A stretch of 64,000 nucleotides of DNA, taken from Psychrobacter sp. ANT_WB68. Lineage in GTDB: Bacteria > Pseudomonadota > Gammaproteobacteria > Pseudomonadales > Moraxellaceae. Both the position numbers and the translations under genes were made by a program. The DNA is taken from the NCBI RefSeq assembly GCF_008369115.1, contig NZ_VOAZ01000003.1, forward strand, positions 62,001-126,000. Reading direction: 5' to 3'. Below the pieces are notes generated by a model that did no database searches, had not been told where the DNA came from, and saw nothing but the letters and a program-made list of their open reading frames with translations. Shown here piece by piece: positions 19,667 to 28,670 of this stretch (positions within the stretch are counted from its first letter, which is position 1; every line of letters starts with the position of its first letter).

Positions 19667-19691
19667 ATAACTATTTTATATTAACTACTAT

Positions 19692-20780
19692 TTATTCTTC
19701 GTCAGTATCAAAACGCCAGGCGAGTATACGAGTGCTTTTTTGACCTTGGCTCATCTCGATGATACGCATTTGGGCGACGCCAAGTTGTTTTAACAGCAGT
19801 TGTAGAGGCTTTACATTTTCTGACTTAGATACCAGTGTCGTAAACCAGCCAACATGCTCAGCAAAGTCTTGACTCTCTTTTGCCATCTTGGTTAAGAAGG
19901 CAATCTCGCCGCCTTCACTCCACAACTCTTTATGCTGACCGCCAAAGTTTAAATTCTGTGCTGCATTGCCAGATTTTGTCGAGCTGCGGCTGATTTGTTC
20001 GTTTTCATTCTTACCGCGATGTCGTTGCAAATTGTGCTGCTTACGACTATTGGCTTCCATCGCTTCCTCTAATGACGCATGAAACGGCGGATTACATACC
20101 ACCACATCAAAGTAATCTTGACGACCAATGATATTTTTAAAGATAAATTTAGGTTCAGGTTGTAATTTTACTTTAACCGCACTTTTTAGCTTAGGATTGG
20201 CCTCGCAAATAAGCGCGGCGGTATTGACCGAAATAGGATCAATGTCTGAAGCCGTAAAGCGCCAGCCATAGCTTTGGCTACCAACAATAGGGTAAATCGC
20301 ACTGGCACCGGTACCAATATCAAGGGCGTGAATCTCTTTACCTGTTGGCGGCGTATTGTCTTTATTAACATGCGTCGTTTGCGCAAGCAAATCGGCAATG
20401 TAATGAATGTAATCGGCACGACCAGGAATAGGCGGGCATAAATATCCTTCCGGAATATCCCAAAATTTTACACCGTAATAATGCGCTAGCAGGGCCTGAT
20501 TAAGGACGCGAACCGCCTCACTGTCAGAGAAGTTAATGGTCGGCTCACCATTCGGGTTGGTGATGGTGTGCTTGGCCAATTCAGGCAGGGCACGGGTCAA
20601 TAGCGCAAAGTCATAACGACCTTGGTGTGGGTTGCGCGGATGTAGCTTACCGAGTTTTTTGGCAGTTTCAGGCGATCTGTTTCTGTGATTATTGGCGGTC
20701 GGGCGACGGGTCATAGGCTTACTGGTCATAGTATCGGGCTTTGATATGTGAATATAATGCACCATTTTAGCAGATTTCAT
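19692..20780 (-). CDS. rlmF: 23S rRNA (adenine-1618 N6)-methyltransferase RlmF
   Basis: SAM-dependent methyltransferase modifying A1618 of 23S rRNA. The N-terminal family block [23 protein letters not shown] is clear, followed by the SAM motif [14 protein letters not shown] and the catalytic [11 protein letters not shown]. The protein is 362 residues; the first 40 are basic and Thr/Asn/Arg-rich and are longer than in E. coli. Several in-frame Met codons (20765, 20729, 20714) could be the real start; none has a strong Shine-Dalgarno, so the 5' limit is uncertain. It converges with mntP. Confidence 0.92.
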   Translation of the reverse strand: MKSAKMVHYIHISKPDTMTSKPMTRRPTANNHRNRSPETAKKLGKLHPRNPHQGRYDFALLTRALPELAKHTITNPNGEPTINFSDSEAVRVLNQALLAHYYGVKFWDIPEGYLCPPIPGRADYIHYIADLLAQTTHVNKDNTPPTGKEIHALDIGTGASAIYPIVGSQSYGWRFTASDIDPISVNTAALICEANPKLKSAVKVKLQPEPKFIFKNIIGRQDYFDVVVCNPPFHASLEEAMEANSRKQHNLQRHRGKNENEQISRSSTKSGNAAQNLNFGGQHKELWSEGGEIAFLTKMAKESQDFAEHVGWFTTLVSKSENVKPLQLLLKQLGVAQMRIIEMSQGQKSTRILAWRFDTDEE

Positions 20781-20801
20781 CAGTCACTAGCGTCTTATCT
20801 C

Positions 20802-21539
20802 TTATCGACTACGTAAAATGAGATTTAAACCCAACACTATCATCGCTGTACCCAATACGCGGTCTATCCAATGCTCAAAACGCTGAAAACGTCGATGAAT
20901 CGCAGGGATAGAGAGCAACATAACCACGGTACTAAACCATGCCATCTGCAAGACCATCATCCATACGCCATAAATAGCCAGTTGCCAAAGCGGTATATTG
21001 GGTGAAAGTACGAGGGTAAATATCGCCACGAAATATACGGGTGCTTTTGGGTTAAACACATTGCAAAAAAAGCCACGGCGCAGAATGGAAGCGGTTGATT
21101 CTGTATGGGTAGGCGGTTTTTTATTAGAAATGGCTTTATCAGAAAGCGTTGTGTGAGTGTTAATCGTCGTTTGCTTGGTAAGCGTATCTGGTGAAACGTG
21201 AGCGCTTGAATCTGTTATATTTTCTGAATTTGCTGAGTCTAATGGCTTTTTAGGTTTGGCTTGAATACCTTGCCATCCTAGATAAATAAGATAACTGCCA
21301 CCTAACCATTTAATAGCGGTGAGTAATGGTTGCGAATGAGCAATCACCGTCGCCAGTCCTAGCACCGAATAAGTGATGTGTATCGCCAGACCCAAAGTAA
21401 TACCAAGGCTACAAATCAAACCCGTGCGTCGCCCTTTTGCTAAGGTTTGCTGTGAGACTAATACAAAATCAGGGCCCGGAGAGGCGGCAGCGAGTAGATG
21501 GACGCTGGTGATAAGTAAAAAACCGTGCCAAAATTCCAT
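20802..21539 (-). CDS. LysE/RhtB-family amino-acid exporter
   Basis: Inner-membrane translocator of the LysE superfamily, which exports amino acids or their analogues. The start block MEFWHGFLLITSVHLLAAASPGPDFVLVSQQTL contains the diagnostic PGPDF motif, and about six hydrophobic helices follow. A hydrophilic Ser/Thr/Lys-rich loop of about 55 residues in the middle is longer than usual. I choose the ATG at 21539; the frame stays open to 21617 but those residues lack family similarity. The substrate cannot be read from sequence. It is divergent from the crotonase gene. Confidence 0.88.
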   Translation of the reverse strand: MEFWHGFLLITSVHLLAAASPGPDFVLVSQQTLAKGRRTGLICSLGITLGLAIHITYSVLGLATVIAHSQPLLTAIKWLGGSYLIYLGWQGIQAKPKKPLDSANSENITDSSAHVSPDTLTKQTTINTHTTLSDKAISNKKPPTHTESTASILRRGFFCNVFNPKAPVYFVAIFTLVLSPNIPLWQLAIYGVWMMVLQMAWFSTVVMLLSIPAIHRRFQRFEHWIDRVLGTAMIVLGLNLILRSR

Positions 21540-21743
21540 AAAATGCTCTGAGTCATGTCTTGAGTTGGATAATAGTTGCACATTACCGTAAATGAGGTCA
21601 ACTGATATTGATATCACCGCTGATATGGTGCTTGCGTTGCACCGAACGTATGTCTATATTGAAAGGAAGGTTTATTAGCTGTAGTAATATCAATTTAGTG
21701 TAATTTGTACCCTATAAATGAATGCTTTAAAAAGGATAAGACC

Positions 21744-22571
21744 ATGACTACGGAAAGCCACAATAGCAATGATGCTGGAAATAACACTGGCAATGACACT
21801 CGCATTACCTATGACATCCAAGATTACATCTGCTTGATCGGGCTCAATCGCGCCGATAAACGCAATGCGTTTGACAGTCATATGATTAAGCAACTCTCTA
21901 AAGCACTAACTCGTTATGAAAATGATGCCAATCTGCGTTGTGCGCTGATATTCGCTCACGGTGAGCACTTCACCGCAGGGCTTGATTTAATGGAGCTACA
22001 GGATAAATGGGACAAAGGCGCATTTGAGTTTGCTGCCGACGAAATTGACCCGTGGGGTATCGGTGGAAAATTGCGCAGCAAACCCGTTGTCGTTGCGGTG
22101 CAAGGAACTTGCTTTACCGCTGGGATTGAGCTGATGCTCAATAGTGATGTCGTCATCGCAAGTAGCAACTGCAACTTTGCGCAAATGGAAGTCCAGCGAG
22201 GTATTATGCCATTTGGTGGCGCAACCGTGCGCTTCGTGCAAGCAGCTGGTTGGCAAAAAGCCATGCCTTATCTATTAACGGGTAAGAACTTCGATGCACA
22301 GACCGCGGATAGACTGAATTTGGTCAGTGAAGTGGTGGAAAATGGTGAGGAATATGAGCGTGCGCTAACCATCGCCCAAGAGATTTGCAACGCTGCACCG
22401 CTTGGCGTGCAAGGATTACTGTCCTCAGCACAAGATGCCAGTCGTAATGGCGCAAAAGTAGCACTCGCCAATATTCACGGCTATCTGCCGCATCTATTTC
22501 ATTCAGAAGATGCAAAAGAGGGTGCGATGGCGATGGTTGAGAGAAGGGAAGCTGAGTTTAAGGGTAAATAA
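21744..22571 (+). CDS. Enoyl-CoA hydratase/isomerase (crotonase) family protein
   Basis: CoA-thioester enzyme of the crotonase superfamily, 275 residues from the ATG at 21744, supported by AAAGGA eight bases before it. Conserved pieces: LNRADKRNAFDSHMI, HFTAGLDL (oxyanion loop), TAGIELML and FAQMEVQRGIMPFGGATVR. Both Glu positions of catalytic hydratases appear kept (GIELM and MEV), so hydratase activity is plausible, but the substrate is not known. The first 20 residues are Asn/Asp-rich and variable. The next gene starts immediately after its stop. Confidence 0.88.
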   Translation: MTTESHNSNDAGNNTGNDTRITYDIQDYICLIGLNRADKRNAFDSHMIKQLSKALTRYENDANLRCALIFAHGEHFTAGLDLMELQDKWDKGAFEFAADEIDPWGIGGKLRSKPVVVAVQGTCFTAGIELMLNSDVVIASSNCNFAQMEVQRGIMPFGGATVRFVQAAGWQKAMPYLLTGKNFDAQTADRLNLVSEVVENGEEYERALTIAQEICNAAPLGVQGLLSSAQDASRNGAKVALANIHGYLPHLFHSEDAKEGAMAMVERREAEFKGK

Positions 22572-23357
22572 ATGATAAGTTTTTCTGACAGTGAGCTATT
22601 TGGAAAATTACCTTCCCCAGAGTCGATTGAAGACTTACTACTTTTAGTTAAAAATCATGCATTAGAAAGGCGGAATGTTTATTTTTGGAGAGGCCAAAGT
22701 GATATTCAATGGCCTATACATAGCTCAGCATATAGAAGATTGAAAATAACTGGTAAAGAAGTAACTGAGCAGGATATGCAACATTATGAAGAATCTTTGC
22801 TTGAGCATGCTACTCATCAAGGTTATAGATATGAAGGTGCTAGGGAGCTTACCGATTTTGAGTTATTAGCTAAATTACAGCACCATGGAGCTGCTACAAG
22901 ATTGATAGATTGTTCTAGAAATCTATTAGTAGGCTTGTGGTTTGCATGCATATCTGAACCACATAGTAATGGATTACTCTTTGGGTATCATTCTGATTTC
23001 GTTGGTGGAAATGAGAATAAGACTGAGAGTAGAGACTATTCAGATGTTTGTAAAAGACTGAAGACACATAATAATTCGCTCGTATGGCAACCTCCAGTTG
23101 TCTCAAAACGTATTGCATCTCAAAACGCTCAATTTCTTTTTAGTTTAGTCGTTGATAATCCTATTGGAAGCCTAGTAATAAATAATGATCTAAGTTCTTA
23201 TATAGCTATAAATATAAGCCCTGCTTTCAAGAGATTAGCTGTTAAAGAATTAGAAGAAACTTTTGATATAAGGCATTTAACATTATTTCCTGATATTGAT
23301 GGGTTTGGGTATGTGCATAGCTTTAGATTTGGTCAATTTCAACATCATCGCTGGTAA
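22572..23357 (+). CDS. FRG-domain protein
   Basis: 261-residue protein whose N-terminal part matches the FRG domain: VYFWRGQSDIQWPIHSSAYRR near residue 37 and LQHHGAATRLIDCSRNLLVGLWFAC near 100. The biochemical activity of the family is not established; FRG genes are frequent in accessory and phage-defence neighbourhoods. The ATG follows the crotonase stop with no gap, and AAGGG lies seven bases upstream. The coding DNA is clearly more AT-rich and uses AGA, ATA and TTA more than its neighbours, suggesting acquisition. No partner defence gene is adjacent. Confidence 0.8.
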   Translation: MISFSDSELFGKLPSPESIEDLLLLVKNHALERRNVYFWRGQSDIQWPIHSSAYRRLKITGKEVTEQDMQHYEESLLEHATHQGYRYEGARELTDFELLAKLQHHGAATRLIDCSRNLLVGLWFACISEPHSNGLLFGYHSDFVGGNENKTESRDYSDVCKRLKTHNNSLVWQPPVVSKRIASQNAQFLFSLVVDNPIGSLVINNDLSSYIAINISPAFKRLAVKELEETFDIRHLTLFPDIDGFGYVHSFRFGQFQHHRW

Positions 23358-23445
23358 GCTGAACGGGTTTCTATTTTAGTATTTGGCGATGATGGCATTC
23401 ATGTTGTACCCTAAAACATTATTTTGTCTAACTCAGGAGAATACG

Positions 23446-24612
23446 GTGTTGTACAACTTTGATGAAATAATAGACAGACGTGATACGGGGTCGTTTAAAT
23501 GGCATTATAGCGATGACACGATTCCACTATGGGTTGCGGATATGGACTTTAAGACCGCCCAGCCTATTTTAGCGGCGATTGAGCAAGTAGCGCAGCATGG
23601 CATATTGGGTTACACCGTGCCGACCGAGCCGTTGTATCAAGCGATTATCGACTGGCATGGCAGTCGTTATGACTTGTGGCTGGATAAGCAGGATATCCTG
23701 TTTTCTCCGGGTGTCGTGCCAAGTTTGGTGCTGATGATGAAGGTATTTACTGAGGCAGGGGATGCGGTACTCATCAATGATCCTATCTATACGCCTTTTA
23801 TGACCAAGGTTTTGGATAATGATCGTAAGCTGGTGAGTTCTGCATTACAGGAGGTTGAAGGGAAATATATTCTGGATTTAGCTGATATAGAAGCTAAAAT
23901 TATCGAGCATAAAGTTAAGCTGTATTTGTTTTGCAATCCGCATAATCCGGGCGGACGTGTATGGACAGTGGATGAACTTGAGGCGCTGCTTTCGATTTGC
24001 AAAAAGTACGATGTGGCGATTGTCAGTGATGAGATTCATCAAGATCTAACTTTGAGTGGTCACACCTTTATTCCCTTTTTAACCCTAGTAAAAGGCTATG
24101 AGCACAAAGTAGTCAGCCTAACCTCGATGACTAAAACTTTTAATATTGCCGGTATCAAAGGCTCGATGATATTTGCTAAAGACAGCGCATTACTGAGTAA
24201 AATTAACCAGCAGCAACGTTTAAGTGATGAGCATGAGCTAAATTTATTTGCTTATACGGCAATGCGTAATGCTTATGAGCAAGGTGGTGAGTGGTTGGCG
24301 CAGGCGCTGATTTATATCGAAGCCAATATTGACTTAACCCTGCAATTTTTAGAAGAGCATTTGCCTAAAATTAAGGTGATGCGTCCAGAAGCTTCGTATT
24401 TGATATGGCTTGACTGCTCGGCATATGAGCAAGACGATCAAACGCTTTATGACAAATTGAGAGCCGCTAAGGTTGAGCTAAGTGCAGGGATTAAATATGG
24501 TGGTGAAGGACATCTAAAAATGCGCCTTAATGTGGCGTGTCCTAAAGCGCTGCTTTTAGAGGGCTTAAATCGTATGCATACCGCCTTATGTGATATAAGC
24601 CAGCCCTTATAA
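23446..24612 (+). CDS. PatB/MalY-type aminotransferase-fold C-S lyase
   Basis: PLP enzyme of fold type I, probably cystathionine beta-lyase. It begins LYNFDEIIDRRDTGSFKWHYSD, with WVADMDF typical of the MalY/PatB group, then CNPHNPGGRVW, SDEIHQDL and the PLP lysine Lys230 in SMTKTFNIAG, with the C-terminal Arg in LKMRLNVACP. The frame is open from 23383, but AGGAG at 23435-23439 points to GTG at 23446 (or TTG at 23449) as start, giving about 388 residues, the family length. Product use (methionine synthesis or sulfur release) is not decided by context. Confidence 0.9.
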   Translation: MLYNFDEIIDRRDTGSFKWHYSDDTIPLWVADMDFKTAQPILAAIEQVAQHGILGYTVPTEPLYQAIIDWHGSRYDLWLDKQDILFSPGVVPSLVLMMKVFTEAGDAVLINDPIYTPFMTKVLDNDRKLVSSALQEVEGKYILDLADIEAKIIEHKVKLYLFCNPHNPGGRVWTVDELEALLSICKKYDVAIVSDEIHQDLTLSGHTFIPFLTLVKGYEHKVVSLTSMTKTFNIAGIKGSMIFAKDSALLSKINQQQRLSDEHELNLFAYTAMRNAYEQGGEWLAQALIYIEANIDLTLQFLEEHLPKIKVMRPEASYLIWLDCSAYEQDDQTLYDKLRAAKVELSAGIKYGGEGHLKMRLNVACPKALLLEGLNRMHTALCDISQPL

Positions 24613-24634
24613 AATGAGATGAGATTCGCTTGTT

Positions 24635-25135
24635 TTAAGGGTTTACTTGACCCAAATTTTCTAAATCTACAAATTCCTTTTTGCCATGGATCTTGTACAT
24701 TTTGCGCTCAATGTCTGGATAGTTGGTGATATCAATGGGTGGTCTGCTACCACCCATAAGATAGACGGCATCGCTATCGCTGTCGTTACGCATAGAATGC
24801 GCCGCTCCATGTGCTGGGAAGCCGACGAAATCACCAGTATTTAATAAATAAGTGTCATCGCCATAACGTAGCGTAAGCTTACCAGATAGCACATAAATGA
24901 ACTCGTCTGATTCTTCATGATAGTGATGCTGAGTCGTTTCATCACCTGATTCAACGCGTACGAGATGCAAACCAAATTTGGTTAAACCAACGATGTCGCT
25001 CAATGAGACCGCATGGCGAATAGCTTGTTCGTTAAATTGGTGCACGTGTCTGGTTTCAGGAATGCTGTCAATATCAGACTTGATTAGGACATAATCTTGG
25101 GTGTTTTTAAGCTCAGGCTTCGATGTCATGGTCAT
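24635..25135 (-). CDS. Cupin-domain protein
   Basis: 166 residues with one double-stranded beta-helix domain: metal-binding pattern HHYHEESDEFIYVLSG (two His, one Glu) and GDFVGFPAHGAAH for the last His. Such single-domain cupins include sugar isomerases and small-molecule sensors; no function is assigned. GGGGA lies seven bases before the ATG. It follows the FGGY kinase by 67 bp on the same strand and may be the last gene of that operon. Confidence 0.85.
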   Translation of the reverse strand: MTMTSKPELKNTQDYVLIKSDIDSIPETRHVHQFNEQAIRHAVSLSDIVGLTKFGLHLVRVESGDETTQHHYHEESDEFIYVLSGKLTLRYGDDTYLLNTGDFVGFPAHGAAHSMRNDSDSDAVYLMGGSRPPIDITNYPDIERKMYKIHGKKEFVDLENLGQVNP

Positions 25136-25202
25136 TAAGTAATCCCCATTGTTATTATTTTAATTTCATAACAGTCGTAATGAGTAGAGTGCAAGGTTCG
25201 CG

Positions 25203-26771
25203 TTACTTAGCCGGATAACCAGTAATATCCTGAATGCTTTGATATAAAGGTTTTAAGCGCTCATACATTTTGAGATAAACCTCATTATAAAGGCGTTTGT
25301 AGAGCTGGACATTGGCGTCAATAGGCAAGAATTCATCGCCCAAATGGGTCATCGCCTCGCTTGCAGTCGCGTGATCAGGATAAACGCCAAGTCCCACCGC
25401 ACAGTTAATGGCAGCGCCTAGTCCCGAGGCTTCATAAGTATGCGGTCGATAAGCGGGCATACCGAAGATATCGGCGGTGAGCTGCATCGCTGAGTCGCTT
25501 TGGGAGCCACCACCAGACACACGCAGGTGTTTAATGGGTTTGCCTGTACGCTTCTCAATGGTATCAAAGCCAAGCTTTAGCTCATAAGCCAGCCCTTCTA
25601 GAATAGCGCGGTAAACATGCGCTCGCGTATGCACATCGCCAAAACCAATGAGTGCGCCTTTGCCTTCAAGCCCCGGATGACGAACACCGGGTGACCAATA
25701 CGGTTGCATCATTAATCCCATACAGCCCGCTGGAATGTCTTTTACCGCTTGATCGAGGAGTTTTTCGGTATCGATGCCTTGCGTCTTTGCCAGCTGCTCT
25801 TCATAGTGAGCAAATTGCTCCTTAAACCAGCTGACCATCCAAAAGCCGCGATAAATCATATACTCGTGATTATAGTAATTCGGCGTAGCAGCGGTGTAGG
25901 CGGGCATGTGCTTGAGGATCTCGACATAATTGCTCGAAGTGGTATTAATCGTCGCAGTAGTACCAAAACTTAAGCAGGCGGTATCTGCTGCGAGACCCGC
26001 TGCGCCTAGTGCTTCGCAAGCTTTGTCACTAGCAGCGGCAATCATTGGGGTGTCTTGTAAGATACCTGTGGCTTTGGCAGCTTTGGCGCTGATGTGACCT
26101 AGCGATTGACCAGGAGGGACGATTTTGGGCATTTGCTCTGGTGTACAACTAAATAAGCGCCATTTTAAATCTTTAGGTTTTAGCCACGCTTGCGCCTTGA
26201 AGTCATAAGGCAAATATCCAACCGAATGGCCTGTCGAATCGGCGAGTTCGCCGGTGAGCTGATAGGTGAGGTATGCGGAGAGGTTGACATAGTGTGCAGT
26301 CTTTTTCCAAATCTCAGGCTCATTTTGTGCAAGCCAGTTGCAGCGGGCTTTTTGCTGCGCCTCATTCACTAACTCACCCATGCCGATGATTTTGGTTAGC
26401 GGATTTAAGAAGCCTATGTCATTGGTTTCGCCGCGACGCAAATCCATCCAGACGATAGCTGGGCGTAACGGTTGTTTATCCTTGTCCAAACATATCATTG
26501 TATAGCGCTGGGTGGCGAGGCTGACGCCGGCGATTTGCTCGGGCGTAATATCGCAGTTTTGCCACAATTGCTGACAGGCTTCGCTTAATTTTTGCCAATA
26601 ATAATCGGCATGTTGCTCTGCAAAATTTGGCTGCGTTGAAAAATACGGCTCGATAATGACGCGGGCTTTGGCAATCTCGCTACCGAATTGATCGAAGATA
26701 AGCGCTCTGACGCTTTGGGTGCCATTGTCGATAGCTAAGAAATAAATAGGGGCATCAAGGTTATGGGTCAT
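25203..26771 (-). CDS. FGGY-family carbohydrate kinase
   Basis: 522-residue sugar/polyol kinase. The N-terminal lobe opens with FLAIDNGTQSVRALIFD (phosphate-binding loop) and includes WMDLRRGE; the second lobe has LSFGTTATINTTS, YRAILEGLAYEL and RVSGGGSQSDSAMQLTADI, the FGGY signature area. It resembles the xylulokinase/glycerol kinase superfamily but lacks features that fix the substrate. AAGGA precedes the ATG by five bases. It is downstream of a GlpD-like dehydrogenase and an AGPS-like flavoenzyme, suggesting a glycerol-like or larger polyol substrate. Confidence 0.9.
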   Translation of the reverse strand: MTHNLDAPIYFLAIDNGTQSVRALIFDQFGSEIAKARVIIEPYFSTQPNFAEQHADYYWQKLSEACQQLWQNCDITPEQIAGVSLATQRYTMICLDKDKQPLRPAIVWMDLRRGETNDIGFLNPLTKIIGMGELVNEAQQKARCNWLAQNEPEIWKKTAHYVNLSAYLTYQLTGELADSTGHSVGYLPYDFKAQAWLKPKDLKWRLFSCTPEQMPKIVPPGQSLGHISAKAAKATGILQDTPMIAAASDKACEALGAAGLAADTACLSFGTTATINTTSSNYVEILKHMPAYTAATPNYYNHEYMIYRGFWMVSWFKEQFAHYEEQLAKTQGIDTEKLLDQAVKDIPAGCMGLMMQPYWSPGVRHPGLEGKGALIGFGDVHTRAHVYRAILEGLAYELKLGFDTIEKRTGKPIKHLRVSGGGSQSDSAMQLTADIFGMPAYRPHTYEASGLGAAINCAVGLGVYPDHATASEAMTHLGDEFLPIDANVQLYKRLYNEVYLKMYERLKPLYQSIQDITGYPAK

Positions 26772-26833
26772 AGTAGTCCTTTACTATGTAGAAATAGATA
26801 TATAGCTCAATAAAAATACGATGATTATAGTGT

Positions 26834-26905
26834 GCTACTGGGGTAAGTTTTCCGCAGCCTCTGTCTGCGTAGGCACAGCAAGCAAGGAAAACTTATACCA
26901 GTAGC
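26834..26905. repeat. Long imperfect inverted repeat (hairpin element) between GlpD-like and kinase genes
   Basis: Two 20-bp arms (26834-26853 and 26886-26905) match at 18 of 20 positions after complementing, around a 32-bp loop that is itself partly self-complementary. It fills most of the 163-bp gap. It resembles a dispersed intergenic repeat (REP-like) rather than a simple terminator, since no U-tract follows on the minus strand. Confidence 0.65.
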
Positions 26906-26934
26906 ATTTGCTATTAATATAATATAAAAAAACC

Positions 26935-28581
26935 CTAAGCCGCAGGCAGATGATAGTAGCGTTGCCATAAGGCTTGATAACGTTCAACTTCTTGCTGCCA
27001 TTTTTGCTCATCCCAGCCAAGCTCCTGCCGACAGATTTGCTTCAGTCTTACACTAATCAGCGGGGTCATCGCGCCATGCGGCAGTATCAAGCCCAAGCGC
27101 GTACGGCGTAATAATAAATCATCTAAATGCATGACCTGCTCATAATGCGCCGCAAAGCGAATCTCCGCCCAGATAGTATTGCTATCGGTCACATAAGCCA
27201 AGTCATTATCATGTGCTAACTCTAATAAGGCATCAAGCTGTAGACCGTAAAACCCTAGCAAGCGTTGTTGCAATAGTGGTGTTAGGGTTGAAAACTTGGG
27301 ATTGGTTGGCGGTTGATTACTAAAGACTTGGCTGCTATATGAGACATTATTTTGAGTAGCCGACTCATCAAGTTCGAGCACCTTTTGACAAACCTTTAAT
27401 ACATCAAGGGCGATTAGGCGAAAGGTGGTTAACTTGCCACCGCTGACGGTAACTAGGTTGTTATCCAACCAGACGCTATGGTCGCGTTTTTCTTTACTCG
27501 GGCTGACGCGCTTACCGTCACCGCCATCAGAAATCAGTGGACGTACGCCTGCCCATGAGCTGATGACATCCTTGCGGCTAATGTCTACATTATCAAAGAG
27601 ATTATTGGTCGCCGCCAATAGGTAATCCACCTCTTCATTAGTGATACCGACTTCGTTATCGTCTAATGGCGGATGATCCAAATCGGTTGTTCCAAGGACG
27701 GTACGGTTTTCCCACGGAAAGACAAAGACGGCTCTTTTATCGACAGGATGCAAAAAGGTATAGGCTTGCTTGATTGGTAGGCGCTCTTGACTGACTACCA
27801 AATGACTGCCGCGCGACGGACGAATTTGCTTATGAAAGCTCTGTTCTGTTTGTTTGCTTGCTTGCATCCGTAAGGTGTCTGCCCAAGCACCCGTAGCACT
27901 AACCACCACTTTGGCATGGACATCGTAAGTATGATTGCTATCTTCAGCAGAAGTATCTAATAGAGTAGCGCCAACTACCAAGCCTTGCTCATTGGTAATT
28001 AATGACTCAGCTTTAAGGTAATTAATCGCATGCGCACCATCATGAGTCGCTTCGTCCAGCACGCGCATCACTAGACGTGAGTCATCGGTCACCGCGTCAC
28101 TAAATTGACTGGCACCCAAAAATTTGTCTTGCTTGATGTGCGGATTAAGCTGTAAAAAAGCATCTTTTTTAAAGTATTTAGAGTAGCGCTTACCCGCTAA
28201 ACCATCGTAGACACGTAGCAAGGTATTGAAAATCCATGGCGGTGGAAACTTGCCTTTATAATGCGGCATGACGTAATGCATCTCGTTGACGAGACCACTT
28301 GCTTCGCTAAGCATCCGCTCGCGCTCACGGACGCTCAGCAAAGTGGTTTTATAGTCACCTGAGGCAATGTAGCGCAGCCCGCCATGTACCATTTTACTTG
28401 AGCGGCTTGAGGTGCCCCAAGCAAAGTCTTTTTGCTCAATTAATAAAACTGCTAAGCCGCGCCTTGCTGCTTCACGAGCAATACCAGCGCCAGTAATCCC
28501 GCCACCGATGATGAGCATATCCCACGGTTCTGAGCGTGTTAAAGGCGCTAGTGCTTGCTGGCGTTGCTTGCTTTGATTCAT
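26935..28581 (-). CDS. GlpD-family glycerol-3-phosphate dehydrogenase/oxidase
   Basis: FAD enzyme of 548 residues that would oxidise glycerol 3-phosphate or a related compound to the keto product at the membrane. The FAD-binding motif IIGGGITGAGIAREAARRG is near residue 24, followed by the family block SSRSSKMVHGGLRYI, and later PWENRTVLGTTD, WAGVRPL and VSGGKLTTFR. The C-terminal GlpD cap is present. It lies 90 bp downstream of the AGPS-like gene and upstream of the kinase on the same strand. Since it is grouped with an AGPS-like gene and not with glpF/glpK, I leave the symbol open. Confidence 0.88.
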   Translation of the reverse strand: MNQSKQRQQALAPLTRSEPWDMLIIGGGITGAGIAREAARRGLAVLLIEQKDFAWGTSSRSSKMVHGGLRYIASGDYKTTLLSVRERERMLSEASGLVNEMHYVMPHYKGKFPPPWIFNTLLRVYDGLAGKRYSKYFKKDAFLQLNPHIKQDKFLGASQFSDAVTDDSRLVMRVLDEATHDGAHAINYLKAESLITNEQGLVVGATLLDTSAEDSNHTYDVHAKVVVSATGAWADTLRMQASKQTEQSFHKQIRPSRGSHLVVSQERLPIKQAYTFLHPVDKRAVFVFPWENRTVLGTTDLDHPPLDDNEVGITNEEVDYLLAATNNLFDNVDISRKDVISSWAGVRPLISDGGDGKRVSPSKEKRDHSVWLDNNLVTVSGGKLTTFRLIALDVLKVCQKVLELDESATQNNVSYSSQVFSNQPPTNPKFSTLTPLLQQRLLGFYGLQLDALLELAHDNDLAYVTDSNTIWAEIRFAAHYEQVMHLDDLLLRRTRLGLILPHGAMTPLISVRLKQICRQELGWDEQKWQQEVERYQALWQRYYHLPAA

Positions 28582-28670
28582 AAACGATTTATCTCACATT
28601 AACTTAAATTAATCAGTAACTTAATATGCTTGAATATACTTAAGCCACTTAATGGTGCTAAGGCTACCTT

